Origin: JBGZEX01 sp041846495
GTDB lineage: Bacteria > Bacteroidota > Bacteroidia > Bacteroidales > Marinifilaceae
DNA: 64,000 nucleotides
Direction: 5' to 3'
Assembly (NCBI GenBank): GCA_041846495.1
Contig: JBGZEX010000004.1
Location: 53,711-117,710 of the forward strand
The translations under genes and the position numbers were made by a program. Position 1 is the first letter of the stretch. Every line of letters begins with the position of its first letter. Shown piece after piece: positions 27,001 to 35,461 of the stretch. A model generated the notes under the pieces. It made no database searches. It worked only from the letters and a program-made list of their open reading frames with translations, and was not told the DNA's origin.

Positions 27001-27476
27001 ACTATAAAAATTTTGAATTCAGTTTCGCTTTTCAGGGTTCGGGGAAACGCTCTTTTTTCATGAATCCGGATAAGTTATCCCCTTTTGTCGGAGACCATGC
27101 CATGCTGAAAGCTATTTATGAAGACCACTGGTCGGAGGATAATATGACGAATAAGCCTTTTTGGCCTCGATTATCCACCTATAGCCTTTTGCGCCATAAC
27201 CCCCAGGAGGATTGGTACGGAGGTGCAGAAACGCGTAAAAGCACCTATTTTATGCGGGAGTTGAGTTTCTTGCGGTGTACGTCCTTAGAGTTGGCTTATA
27301 ATTTACCGAGAACATTGATGAATCGCTGGAAGTTGCAAAATGTGAAATTTTTTGCACGGACGAATAATCCGTTTTTGATTTCGAATTTTAAGTTATGGGA
27401 CGTTGAGTTGGGAGAAGACGGATTTAAATATCCCATTCAAAGGACTTATACCTTGGGCTTGAACTTTAGTTTTTAA
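24069..27476 (+). CDS. SusC/RagA-family TonB-linked outer-membrane transporter with STN domain
   Basis: 1135 residues. Signal peptide to about residue 37 (FLSIPIGVQAQ). STN domain about 40-95 (VRDISLNEVIAIMKKQTDYDFFY), the part that contacts FecR; a carboxypeptidase-regulatory Ig-like domain about 118-200 (GRVTDDKGNPIPGATLLI); plug domain from about 210 (QKKESVVSAIT, LDGVESSKLDLARIAPEDIE, YGARGANGVILVTTKKG); then the beta-barrel with a C-terminal aromatic residue (LGLNFSF). It imports a bound ligand using TonB energy, as a pair with the next gene. No sugar-degrading enzyme is nearby, so the ligand is not evidently a glycan. Confidence 0.95.
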   Translation: MKKMEFTTCLNLRSLKNFVVFCFFSAFLSIPIGVQAQKKTKVTMDVRDISLNEVIAIMKKQTDYDFFYNSQIDRKIKVIKAVNREVKQILDEILPPLELEYAIQQNLITIREKKAITRITVNGRVTDDKGNPIPGATLLIHGTTQGAATDADGKYSLSMRPDDVLRVSCIGYKTEVVSVKGRKTVNITLSPTAENIEEVTVVAFGTQKKESVVSAITTVRPMDLKTSSSDLTSSFAGKISGMIGWQTGGIPGALTEEEMNTKFYIRGITSFQTSANIDPLILLDGVESSKLDLARIAPEDIETFSVLKDASATAMYGARGANGVILVTTKKGKEGSVYTSVRYETIFSQPTKEIDVVDPVTYMRMYNQALLGRDPLATPKYTVERINRTMSGKYPYYVYPANDWYGQMFKKRNVNHHLGLNIRGGSKVVQYYASINYNRDMGMLKTDKLNDFKTNISNNQTSFRANLNIDLNAGIKLIVNSFTTLDKYHGPLSSVSNAYWMAFNASPVDFAHVYPADDTYNWPHIHFGTTDREQTNPYMELHKGYLERTRYSTTNRAEYMHNLSRFIKGLELRASVSMVQTGFYTTGYETRPAKYSLSNYDFETGKHSLTEISKISSKALSIFKDASKSTTNTRVIYEGRLLHTAAWKEYQTSLTAVLQAQEATYTPIEKVLEGMPRRNLTYSMRGSYGYKDRYFAEASFGYNGSERFAKKHRMGFFPAGGLAWVASSEPFMESASDWLSFLKFRLSYGKVGNDGIMAQPRFVFLPTIVHSMAPNPELGGGNFTKYMVLAYPNENIKWEIAEQTNLGMETKLFKGLLEFNLDIYQEIRHNILDYRRTIPASMGIEVPPLDNIGKVRSRGIDFSGKIQHAFSNDFWVILNGTFTYNKAIYLEIEEPADKPAWQKREGKEISQQVGYIAEGLFRDYAEIANSPFQGGDVMPGDIRYRDINGDGVIDIKDATYIGFPETPRIVYGFHGFINYKNFEFSFAFQGSGKRSFFMNPDKLSPFVGDHAMLKAIYEDHWSEDNMTNKPFWPRLSTYSLLRHNPQEDWYGGAETRKSTYFMRELSFLRCTSLELAYNLPRTLMNRWKLQNVKFFARTNNPFLISNFKLWDVELGEDGFKYPIQRTYTLGLNFSF

Positions 27477-27493
27477 TTTAATGCCTGCTTATT

Positions 27494-29422
27494 ATGAAGT
27501 ATTTATATAAACTCTTTATTCCTTTTTTATTTTTAGGATGCAATTATCTCGATATCGTACCTAAAGGCGATATATTGTCCGAGGATATAATTTTTGAAAA
27601 ATATGCCGAGACTTATAAATGGTTTCAAACCTGTTATGTTCCTTTGGGGCCTTCCCTGGCTTCCGTGATAGAGAATCCGGCTTATACGGGAACCGACGAA
27701 GTGGTAGCCGGCGATTTTACCTTTCAGAAGTATCCTCTTTGGAAAGGATTTCCCATCGCAAACGGTTTGCAAATGGCTCAAACACCTTACGGCAATTTAT
27801 GGCAAGCCAATAATTGGTATTATGGAGCCATACGTTATTGCAATACATTCCTTAAAAGAGTATGGGACGTGTATAATATGGAGGAGTCGGAGAAAAAATT
27901 ATGGAGTGCCGAAATTAAGGCGGTGAAAGCTCATTATTATTTTGAACTCATGCGTCGTTACGGCCCCATTATTTTAGTACCCGAAAATATTGGAGCCAGT
28001 GCTCCTCTAAAAGATATGCAGCAGCCGCGTAGTCCTATAGACGTATGCGTCGATGAAATCGTACGTTTATTGGATGACGCGATGAAGGATCTGCCGCCTC
28101 TCCATCAAAAGGAACAGAACCGCCGGACTTATCATAGTTTGGAATCGGCGGCAGCGCTTAAAGCCCAGGTGTTGTTGTTGGCGGCATCTCCCATTTTCAA
28201 CGGGAATACTTTTTATGAGAATTTTGTCAATAAAGCCGGAGAAAAACTCGTGAATACCACCTATGACCGGGAGAAATGGAAAAGAGCGGCTGTCGCTGCG
28301 GACGAGGCTATCGACATTTGTCTGAAAAACGGAAAACATTTGATATCCGAAGGTGCGGGAAAGTCTTCAAAATTACTTAATACCCTTCATGATTTGGAAT
28401 ATTCCGTCTTGGCAAATAATTTTACGAACGACGAAGCCGTATTTATGTTGAATTACGGAGATGCGAAATTGGATGCCTGGCCGGCCTGGACCCGCCCCAA
28501 TCTCGATATAAGGGATGAACTCTGGGGTTCGGTTTCTCCGAGCATGAAAATGGTGGAAATGTATTATACCGAACACGGACTTCCGATAGATGAAGATAAG
28601 GAATGGGACTACTCTTCCCGTTATCTTATGAGTAAAGAAGCCAATACCAAATATGAAGGAGTAATATCCTTAAATACCGACGTATTGGCCTTGCATCTTC
28701 GCAGGGAACCGCGATTCTATGCTCATATTGCAGCCGATCGCTGTTATTTTCAAGGGGTATCCAGAGGGAAGTTCATAACGGAGGGCGATATCGTTAAAGC
28801 ATATAGGGGAGAATCCTTCGGAAGTAAGATAAGTTCGATTAATTCGTCTTACGCTCAAAATCTTACCGGATATTGGATGAAGAAAGGCTCTTATCTGAAT
28901 GTGCGCAACAGGGATTATAAAAAGAGTATTCTGCAGAGCAATAAAGAAGCTGCCGTAATCATACGGTTGGCTGAACTCTATCTTATGAAAGCCGAAGCTT
29001 GGAACGAATACTTAGAGGCGCCCGACAGGGAGCATGTGTATGCACCTTTGAATGAAATCCGTCGAAGAGCGGGAATACCCGATGTGGAGGTCGCATGGAT
29101 GGATTATTCCAAAACTCCGGATAAGGTATCGACCCGGGAAGGAATGAGGGAAATCATCCGCCGGGAATGGGATATCGAATTCGCTTTCGAAGGTAAGCGT
29201 TTTTGGAATCTGCGTCGCTGGTTGACCGCCGGAGAAGTAATGAACGAAAAACTTTACGGTTGGAATATCATAGGAGAAACGGCTCAACAGTTTTATAATA
29301 ATTACGAGGGTCCGGTTGTCGTATGGTTCAAGCATAAATTTATATCTCCTCGGGATTATTTATTCCCGATTCGAAGCGAAGAAGTTTTGATTTCGGGTTG
29401 TGTGCAGAATCCGGGTTGGTGA
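27494..29422 (+). CDS. SusD/RagB-family surface nutrient-binding lipoprotein
   Basis: 642 residues, at the long end for SusD. Lipoprotein signal FIPFLFLGCNYLDIVPKGD with Cys at about 16, followed by the SusD hallmark LDIVPKGD. TPR-type helices (EIKAVKAHYYFELMRRYGPIILVPE), and the C-terminal IRLAELYLMKAEAWNE, INEIRRRAGI-like LNEIRRRAGIPDV, and REIIRREWDIEFAFEGKRFWNLRRW motifs are typical. It caps the SusC barrel and captures the ligand. It starts 17 bases after susC. Confidence 0.94.
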   Translation: MKYLYKLFIPFLFLGCNYLDIVPKGDILSEDIIFEKYAETYKWFQTCYVPLGPSLASVIENPAYTGTDEVVAGDFTFQKYPLWKGFPIANGLQMAQTPYGNLWQANNWYYGAIRYCNTFLKRVWDVYNMEESEKKLWSAEIKAVKAHYYFELMRRYGPIILVPENIGASAPLKDMQQPRSPIDVCVDEIVRLLDDAMKDLPPLHQKEQNRRTYHSLESAAALKAQVLLLAASPIFNGNTFYENFVNKAGEKLVNTTYDREKWKRAAVAADEAIDICLKNGKHLISEGAGKSSKLLNTLHDLEYSVLANNFTNDEAVFMLNYGDAKLDAWPAWTRPNLDIRDELWGSVSPSMKMVEMYYTEHGLPIDEDKEWDYSSRYLMSKEANTKYEGVISLNTDVLALHLRREPRFYAHIAADRCYFQGVSRGKFITEGDIVKAYRGESFGSKISSINSSYAQNLTGYWMKKGSYLNVRNRDYKKSILQSNKEAAVIIRLAELYLMKAEAWNEYLEAPDREHVYAPLNEIRRRAGIPDVEVAWMDYSKTPDKVSTREGMREIIRREWDIEFAFEGKRFWNLRRWLTAGEVMNEKLYGWNIIGETAQQFYNNYEGPVVVWFKHKFISPRDYLFPIRSEEVLISGCVQNPGW

Positions 29423-29442
29423 TAAATTAGGTAAATAGAATT

Positions 29443-30792
29443 ATGATGAAAAGAATTATATATTTGTTGTTTGCATTTTTAGGATGCTGGAGTTGTCATA
29501 AAGACGATGCCGTTTTCGAAGTCCCGATGCCGAAAGAAAATATTTCTTTTAAGGGAATAGCGGGAGGTGCCGTAATGTATTATAAATTGCCGCAGAATTC
29601 CGAGATATCCGGAATACGGGTACGTTATAAAGATGCTTTCGGAAACGAAGTAATCAAATCGGGAAGCTATGCCATCGATTCTCTCGTATTGTTGGGTTTT
29701 AATGAAGCCCGGACAAAGATACCCGTTCATATTACTTTATGCGACAGAAGTAATGTGGAATCGGAACCCATAGAGATGTATTTCGATACGAAAGATTCCG
29801 GCCCTGTCACATTCTTCGATAAATTGGAAGTTCTCCCGGCTTGGGACGGTTTCACGCTTTCCTATAGTCTTGCGGAAGATGTTAAAGGGATGGCTCATGT
29901 TTTTTATGTAGGGAAAAATCCTTTGAATCAAGAGCCGGATACGATATTGTTGAAGACATTCTTGCTCAACAAGGGAACCGATACCATTGCATTCGAATTG
30001 AAACAAATTACCGATGCCAACGATATTGTCGTGAAAACCGAAGATTTCCGGGGATATATGGTAAAGCAAAAAGTGTGGGAGAAAGTGAAGGCCTATAAAA
30101 CTAAAAAATTGGAAGTCGCCGATTTCGAATTTACGGATCCTTCAAATCTTTCTATCGAAGACCCCGAAGCTGAATTGGGCAGGAAATATCTGTTTGACGG
30201 AGATGCCAAAGGCGAAATTTGTTTTATGATGAATGACGCCGACGCCTTTAGGACCTATTTGGCAGGACCTAAATGTTTCGGGAAACCTTTATTTATTATC
30301 GATTTAAAAGCTTCGAAACATTTGGCGTCGCTCAAATTCTACGGAATGTTGGATGTAAGATGGAACTTCCCGTATCCTCGGGATGGGCGTAAGTACAGTA
30401 TGGCCTGGGGGGGATTATACACCAGCCGGCTCCCTTGCGATGTAGTTGTTTACGCTTCGAACGATAAGGCCGACGATACTTCCTGGGAGGAAATCGGGCA
30501 TTTCAAACAAGACAGGGAGCTTGCCAATGCATATCGCTGGTGCGAACGTTGCTGCGGTGCGGAGGAGGAGTTTGAAATCAAAGCTTTTGAAGACATCAAA
30601 TACAAAGACCCCGCCGTTATGAATTTTCAATTTCCCTATTCGAATAAACCTTACCGCTATCTTAAAGTGGTAGTGAACGATACGTTCAAAGGTTACAGTC
30701 ATGGATATTATTACGATTCTCCTAATGTGGGAGGGAATATGGACGAATACGTTACCTTCCACGAATTGGAAATATTTACCGAAAAAGATTGA
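29443..30792 (+). CDS. DUF4959-like surface lipoprotein
   Basis: 449 residues with lipoprotein signal LLFAFLGCWSCHKDD (lipidated Cys near 15-18). Residues about 30-110 (FKGIAGGAVMYYKLPQ, IRVRYKDAFGNEV, IPVHITLCDRSNVESEPIE) fit DUF4959; the middle resembles the DUF5126 Ig-like type, and the C-terminal half (LFDGDAKGEICFMM to YLKVVVNDTF) looks like a DUF5000/discoidin-type jelly roll. Such proteins accompany SusC/SusD pairs as accessory binding proteins. It follows susD by 20 bases and precedes the DUF4998 gene by 3. Confidence 0.8.
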   Translation: MMKRIIYLLFAFLGCWSCHKDDAVFEVPMPKENISFKGIAGGAVMYYKLPQNSEISGIRVRYKDAFGNEVIKSGSYAIDSLVLLGFNEARTKIPVHITLCDRSNVESEPIEMYFDTKDSGPVTFFDKLEVLPAWDGFTLSYSLAEDVKGMAHVFYVGKNPLNQEPDTILLKTFLLNKGTDTIAFELKQITDANDIVVKTEDFRGYMVKQKVWEKVKAYKTKKLEVADFEFTDPSNLSIEDPEAELGRKYLFDGDAKGEICFMMNDADAFRTYLAGPKCFGKPLFIIDLKASKHLASLKFYGMLDVRWNFPYPRDGRKYSMAWGGLYTSRLPCDVVVYASNDKADDTSWEEIGHFKQDRELANAYRWCERCCGAEEEFEIKAFEDIKYKDPAVMNFQFPYSNKPYRYLKVVVNDTFKGYSHGYYYDSPNVGGNMDEYVTFHELEIFTEKD

Positions 30793-30795
30793 GCG

Positions 30796-32292
30796 ATGAA
30801 AAAAATATATGCTTTATTAATTCTTGGTCTCCTGTTTATGGCAGGATGCGAAAGTTTGGAAGATACGTATAAAGATTATTCCGGAGACGGATCCGTACGT
30901 TATTTGGGGAAATGTTCGGATTTGTCCATTGAGCCCGGTTGGAATAAATTGAATGTGAAGTGGGTAAATCACATCGATCCGCTTATCGATAAAATATATC
31001 TCGTATGGGCTACGGAAGGAGTTGTAAAAGATTCCTTATTGGATAAAACGGTGTCCGAATGCATTATTCCCAATTTGGAAAATGCGAATTATGAAATCTG
31101 TGTTCGCAGTGTGGATAAGGAAGGGAATCGGTCTTTGCCGGTTATGGGATACGGTCGGCCGTATACCGATGCTCACGAAACGGTCCGCTCTTTTACCCGT
31201 TTGATTGTCAAACATTATTTTATAAAAGATCGTTTGCTCCTCTTCTTTTCGAAATGGAATGACAACGTGACTTCCGCTACACTCGAATATACGAGCGGAG
31301 GGAAATCCAAGAAATTGGAATTGACTAAAGATTTATTGGATGGGAATAAGTATTATATGTTGGCGGATGCAATAGATGAAGGAACGAAAGTCATTTTGAA
31401 CAGATCGGGACGACTGGAAGGATGTGTCGATCTTATTGTTTTCCCCTCCTACGAATTACCCCGTCAAAAGGTCTATACTCCCGAATTCAAGCAGTTTATA
31501 AGGGAGAAATACGGTAAGGAGGAGATTACGGAAGATTTTATAACTTCGTTGGAAACTTTGGAATTCGATTATTCTATGACTTCTTTTGAGGATATTTTGA
31601 ATATTCCGAATCTTAAAACATTGATCCTCGGAAAAAATCGTTTCTTAAAAGAAGAATTCTTGAAAAATTATAAAAGCGATTCCAAATTATATGCTATCGA
31701 ACGCAGTCTGTTCGTTTTAAATGCGGCGAATGAGATAAACGGGTTGGAGATAAAGCGTTATAACAGTCATTATCTTCCGAATATCGCCTTGCCTTATATG
31801 CAGGAGATGGGAAATCCCGCTCTTCCCGTTCTTCATTGTATCGATTCGAAAGATTGGAAACTGAGTTGCTCGGAAGAGGATGGGGGGAATTACAATTCTC
31901 ATCTCGACCATCTTTTTGACGGAGATGTTATGACTAATTGGCAACCGGAGATGTCGTCCGAAGGGATGCGCACCTACGATATTGTTGTGGATTTCGAAAA
32001 GGAAATTGCCGTGAATGGGGTGAAAGTAGTGCAAAAATATTTCGATCCCGATAAAGACGACCAAAGCGGGAAGATTTTGCCGAATACCATTAAGATAAAA
32101 TATTCCCGGGACGGTTCGGTTTGGGAAAATGCCGTTTATACGGAAAACTCTATGCTTGGAGCTACGAGCGGAGAGACGACGGTCATACGTTTTCCCGCCG
32201 TTCGTAATGCCCGGTATCTGAAGTTTGTGGTTAGCGATTATATTACGGGTTCGAATTTTTCCGTAACATTGGCCGAAATCGGAGTTTTTTGA
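30796..32292 (+). CDS. DUF4998 lipoprotein with C-terminal F5/8C-like domain
   Basis: 498 residues. Lipoprotein signal LILGLLFMAGCESLED. The N-terminal half has fibronectin-like strands (LNVKWVNHIDPLIDKIYLVW, YEICVRSVDKEGNRS), the DUF4998 pattern. Residues about 225-295 carry a leucine-rich-like unit (LETLEFDYSMTSFEDILN, then IPNLKTLILGKNRF). The C-terminal 150 residues (DGDVMTNWQPE, YDIVVDFEKEIAVNGVKVV, ARYLKFVVSD, LAEIGVF) form an F5/8 type C (discoidin) fold, a ligand-binding jelly roll. Probably surface-exposed with SusD. Confidence 0.82.
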   Translation: MKKIYALLILGLLFMAGCESLEDTYKDYSGDGSVRYLGKCSDLSIEPGWNKLNVKWVNHIDPLIDKIYLVWATEGVVKDSLLDKTVSECIIPNLENANYEICVRSVDKEGNRSLPVMGYGRPYTDAHETVRSFTRLIVKHYFIKDRLLLFFSKWNDNVTSATLEYTSGGKSKKLELTKDLLDGNKYYMLADAIDEGTKVILNRSGRLEGCVDLIVFPSYELPRQKVYTPEFKQFIREKYGKEEITEDFITSLETLEFDYSMTSFEDILNIPNLKTLILGKNRFLKEEFLKNYKSDSKLYAIERSLFVLNAANEINGLEIKRYNSHYLPNIALPYMQEMGNPALPVLHCIDSKDWKLSCSEEDGGNYNSHLDHLFDGDVMTNWQPEMSSEGMRTYDIVVDFEKEIAVNGVKVVQKYFDPDKDDQSGKILPNTIKIKYSRDGSVWENAVYTENSMLGATSGETTVIRFPAVRNARYLKFVVSDYITGSNFSVTLAEIGVF

Positions 32293-32318
32293 TGGCGTAG
32301 GTTTTCGATTATAAGGGG

Positions 32319-32346
32319 AGGAATGTGGGAAAATTCCCACATTCCT
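32319..32346 (+). terminator. 13-bp perfect hairpin after the DUF4998 gene
   Basis: AGGAATGTGGGAA / TTCCCACATTCCT with AA in the loop, 26 bases after the stop. No T-run follows. It may end or stabilise the susC-susD-DUF4959-DUF4998 message and lower expression of the genes that follow. Confidence 0.5.
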
Positions 32347-32401
32347 TATCCGGCAAAAATCGCAAACTACGATATCTTGCTTCGATAAGGCTTATGCCGT
32401 T

Positions 32402-32427
32402 ACGGGCCGCATGTCCGGCCGTTCGAC
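32402..32427 (+). repeat. 26-bp direct repeat, copy 1
   Basis: Starts ACGGGCCGCATG and ends GGCCGTTCGAC; identical to 33150-33175 in the same orientation, 748 bases apart. It contains a short inverted pair GGCCG / CGGCC. This copy is intergenic, 17 bases before the next start codon. Confidence 0.85.
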
Positions 32428-32444
32428 AATAAAACAATGGGATT

Positions 32445-33197
32445 ATGAAAAAACTGTTATTTGTTATTCTATGCAGCCTTTGGTTAGGTTTCGATGTCGA
32501 AGCGCAATGTGTGCTCAGGTATACGAAGGCAGTGCGGGAAATTCCCGCTACGACGGTAAACGGTAAGGAGTTTGTTCTTAGGAAAACGATTTTTGTGCCG
32601 TTTACAGCTCCCTCCGATTCTTCGCATGTTATTTGGCGGTTGCGGGAGCCGGAATTCGATATGCATTTCAGGAAATTTACAGCCCGTTATCCCGGACTAC
32701 TGAACCGGGGTGAAGAGGAGACTCTGGCCGATTGGAAAGACAATATATGGAATAATATTGTTCCCCGGGCAATTAAAGACCTTGTAAAGGACTATTGTTC
32801 ACGGAATTCGTCCTGGCCTTCGGGCATTTTCGATATTTTTCTTTTTGTGGACAAAACCGGACGGATTTTTACCGTCGAATTTCATACCATAGATGAAATT
32901 TATCGGAAATTGAATGATTTGCCGGAAAATACGATGGGAAAACTTTACGGGAATTTGTTGAAGGAAAGATGCGGGATTGTGGAGAAAGTCGGAATATCCT
33001 GCGACGAAAATAATAAACTGAACTATGTGTTCGACGATGACGAAAGGGGACAGGGGGACGAGTACACTGTCGTAAGTTTACATGGAGTTGCTTTTGCGGT
33101 ATGGGGCACTTCGAATACGTTGAAAATACTGCGGGATACATCTTCTGAAACGGGCCGCATGTCCGGCCGTTCGACGAATACGACGGAACGTCCGTAA
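32445..33197 (+). CDS. Secreted protein of unknown function in the SusC/SusD locus
   Basis: 250 residues with a cleavable signal peptide (LLFVILCSLWLGFDVEAQ). The mature part has an early charged strand region and a central segment SGIFDIFLFVDKTGRIFTVEF, then INDLPEN-like turns; the spacing faintly recalls TonB C-terminal-type folds but I do not recognise a family. The last 17 residues (TGRMSGRSTNTTERP) are low-complexity and are encoded by the second copy of the 26-bp repeat, which suggests the natural C-terminus was altered. It lies between the DUF4998 gene and the TlpA-like gene, so it is probably periplasmic. Confidence 0.7.
   Translation: MKKLLFVILCSLWLGFDVEAQCVLRYTKAVREIPATTVNGKEFVLRKTIFVPFTAPSDSSHVIWRLREPEFDMHFRKFTARYPGLLNRGEEETLADWKDNIWNNIVPRAIKDLVKDYCSRNSSWPSGIFDIFLFVDKTGRIFTVEFHTIDEIYRKLNDLPENTMGKLYGNLLKERCGIVEKVGISCDENNKLNYVFDDDERGQGDEYTVVSLHGVAFAVWGTSNTLKILRDTSSETGRMSGRSTNTTERP
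33150..33175 (+). repeat. 26-bp direct repeat, copy 2 (within the 3' end of a gene)
   Basis: Identical to 32402-32427. It encodes residues TGRMSGRS near the C-terminus of the unknown secreted protein. Recombination between the copies would delete almost the whole gene. Confidence 0.85.
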
Positions 33198-33246
33198 TCT
33201 CCGATTCGAGACGTGAATTGAAAATCGTGAATTACAAATTTACAAT

Positions 33247-34329
33247 ATGATGAAAAAAATTTTTGTTTTAATTTTATTTATTGCAGGCCTGAATTTTTCC
33301 GCTAAGGCTCAGGAAGGTTATACGGTAAACGGAAAAATCGAAGGAGTGCCCGACGGTCCTCTTTTGTTGATGACCTACGATGGCGGTAAACCCGATACTT
33401 TGGGATTGGTCCGTACGGAGGGCGGCGCTTTCCGTTTCACGGGAAAAACGGAAGGCGCAGTTGTAGCCTATATTATGACGGCCGACCGTAAGGGAGTGAT
33501 TCCTCTGATTTTGGAAAATGCGGAATTTACCGTAAATGTCGGCAGTGCCGGAATCGTGATAACGGGAGGAGGTGCACAACAGGAAATTTACAGTCGGTTT
33601 CTGGCGCTTAACGAAGAAGAAGCGGTTGCTCGAAAAAATATGGAAGAAGATTTTCGGATTGCCCGGCAGGAGCAGAACGGTATGAAGATGCAGGCCATAC
33701 AGCAGCAATTCCGGAAATTATACGAAACCACCCGGGCCAAAGAAGAAAAAATGCTGGAAAAACATGCGGATTCGTTTGCCGCCGCTTACGTTGTCGCAAC
33801 CTCCGCACAGAAGTTGGAGCCGGAAGTTTTGAAAAAAAGATTCGATATGTTGAGCGATTATGCCAAGACGACACCTCCCGGGCGCAGTGTGGCGGGACTG
33901 ATGGAGCAATATCGAAAAGTCGCCGTAGGAAGCGTAGCTCCCGACTTTAATGTACAGACTCCCGATGGCAATACCCTTTCTCTTTACGATATAAAAGCTA
34001 AAGTGAAACTGGTGGATTTTTGGGCGTCTTGGTGTGCTCCCTGCCGTCAGGAAAATCCCAATGTCGTGAAGATTTACGGAAAATTCCATAAACAGGGACT
34101 GGAAATTTTGAGCGTTTCCCTCGATAAGGATAGAAATGCGTGGATTAAAGCCATAGAAGAAGATAAATTATCCTGGAATCACGGAATCGACGGAGGCGAT
34201 ATCGCCCGACAATATTTTGTGAAAGGTATTCCTCATACCGTTTTATTGGATGAAAACAACGTGATAGTAGCTAAGAATTTGCGAGGCAATGCCTTGCGGA
34301 AAAAAATAGCGGAAATGCTGAAGAAATGA
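33247..34329 (+). CDS. TlpA-like thiol-disulfide protein with N-terminal DUF4369 domain
   Basis: 360 residues. Signal peptide to about residue 21 (NFSAKAQ). Residues about 24-125 match DUF4369 (YTVNGKIEGVPDGPLLLMTYDGGKPD). A helical linker follows, then a thioredoxin fold of AhpC/TSA-Redoxin type from about 220 with the redox motif CAPC (Cys263, Cys266) in WASWCAPC and the cis-Pro loop KGIPHTVLLD. It acts in the periplasm as a disulfide reductase or oxidase. Frequent in Bacteroidetes beside uptake loci; here it is the last gene of the SusC/SusD locus. Confidence 0.88.
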   Translation: MMKKIFVLILFIAGLNFSAKAQEGYTVNGKIEGVPDGPLLLMTYDGGKPDTLGLVRTEGGAFRFTGKTEGAVVAYIMTADRKGVIPLILENAEFTVNVGSAGIVITGGGAQQEIYSRFLALNEEEAVARKNMEEDFRIARQEQNGMKMQAIQQQFRKLYETTRAKEEKMLEKHADSFAAAYVVATSAQKLEPEVLKKRFDMLSDYAKTTPPGRSVAGLMEQYRKVAVGSVAPDFNVQTPDGNTLSLYDIKAKVKLVDFWASWCAPCRQENPNVVKIYGKFHKQGLEILSVSLDKDRNAWIKAIEEDKLSWNHGIDGGDIARQYFVKGIPHTVLLDENNVIVAKNLRGNALRKKIAEMLKK

Positions 34330-34351
34330 ATCTTCACGGCTTACCCTTTCC

Positions 34352-35461
34352 TTATTTTTTCCCGGACATTAATTGAGTCTGGATTTTCCGGGCTTTTTCC
34401 CGGGAATCCGGACTGCCGGCATCTATGCCGTAGCGTTTTTTGGCAGGTATGGACAATTTGATGCCGATTTGTATTTTATCCGGATCCGGACCGATTTTGT
34501 CTTTATTATAATCGTAAATATACACCCAGAATATTTTGTGACCGTAGTATTTCTGTGCCAACAGAGTCAAACGATCGCCTTCTTTTATTTTGATATCGGC
34601 GATTACTTCGGTTTCTACGGAGGGGGAAGGCGACGGTTTCGGTTTTTGTCGTTTTACGGTCGGCGATGGTATATTCTGCGATACCCTTTCCGGTTCTTTC
34701 CCTGTTTTTACCGATTCGTTTCCGCTTGTCTTGTTTTTTCCTTCGGCAAATTCGCTGCCGGGCATGGCTTCCGATCGGAGAATTTTCTTTTGCCGGAAGT
34801 TATCGGAGGAAGGAGATTGACGAAAGGCGAAATACCATATGCATCCGAGTAGTATGCATATGAATAAAATCAAAACGGGATAGACCAATCTCCGTTTGGA
34901 TTTCTTTTCTTTTTTAAGACCGGATTTGCTTACCGCTTTCCGGGCGGGGGTCTGCGGTTTCGGAGAGGGGGTGTTTACGGTCTCCGGATTTTTTATTTTT
35001 TCGGCCGTATCCCTGTTCCCGTTTGCGGTTGGAACGTCCGATCCGGTATGTGAAGACAATGGAGTTGGGGATGTGATATTTCCCCCGGTTGTATTTTTTG
35101 CCGGGTCGTCCGTACCGGAAGTTGTCATTTTTTTCAGTTCATCCTCCCCGACCTCTGTGGTTTCGAAGAAAGAAAAAGGTCTGTTGATAATGTCTTCCAA
35201 TGTTTTGTCCGCCCGAAAAGAAAGCTCGTGACGGGCCGGGATTACCGTGTATTCCCCTTCTCCGTTTTTTTCTTTGCGTTCTTCGGAGAATACGATTTTG
35301 AAAGTGCCTAACCCTTTTACCTTTATTCCGCCTTCTTTACGGATGGTTTCATTTATAAGCTCTATGAGTTCCGTTATGAAACGTTCCGATTTTTCCGGAT
35401 TTGTTCCGGTCCGTTCGGCAAGCGATTCGGCTATATTATATAAGGAGAATTTGTCATTCAT
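34352..35461 (-). CDS. Membrane-spanning protein with N-terminal HU domain and C-terminal LysM domain
   Basis: 369 residues. Residues 1-95 form an HU/IHF-type DNA-binding domain (LAERTGTNPEKSERFITELIELINETIRKEGGIKVKGLGTFKI). A disordered Ser/Pro-rich linker (about 110-180) leads to a basic stretch KKEKKSKRRL and one membrane helix (VYPVLILFICILLGCIWYFAF). After a second linker comes a LysM domain (EGDRLTLLAQKYYGHKIFWVYIYDYN) that binds peptidoglycan. The positive-inside rule puts HU in the cytoplasm and LysM in the periplasm, so it could link nucleoid and cell wall. It overlaps the upstream HU gene by 8 bases. Confidence 0.88.
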   Translation of the reverse strand: MNDKFSLYNIAESLAERTGTNPEKSERFITELIELINETIRKEGGIKVKGLGTFKIVFSEERKEKNGEGEYTVIPARHELSFRADKTLEDIINRPFSFFETTEVGEDELKKMTTSGTDDPAKNTTGGNITSPTPLSSHTGSDVPTANGNRDTAEKIKNPETVNTPSPKPQTPARKAVSKSGLKKEKKSKRRLVYPVLILFICILLGCIWYFAFRQSPSSDNFRQKKILRSEAMPGSEFAEGKNKTSGNESVKTGKEPERVSQNIPSPTVKRQKPKPSPSPSVETEVIADIKIKEGDRLTLLAQKYYGHKIFWVYIYDYNKDKIGPDPDKIQIGIKLSIPAKKRYGIDAGSPDSREKARKIQTQLMSGKK

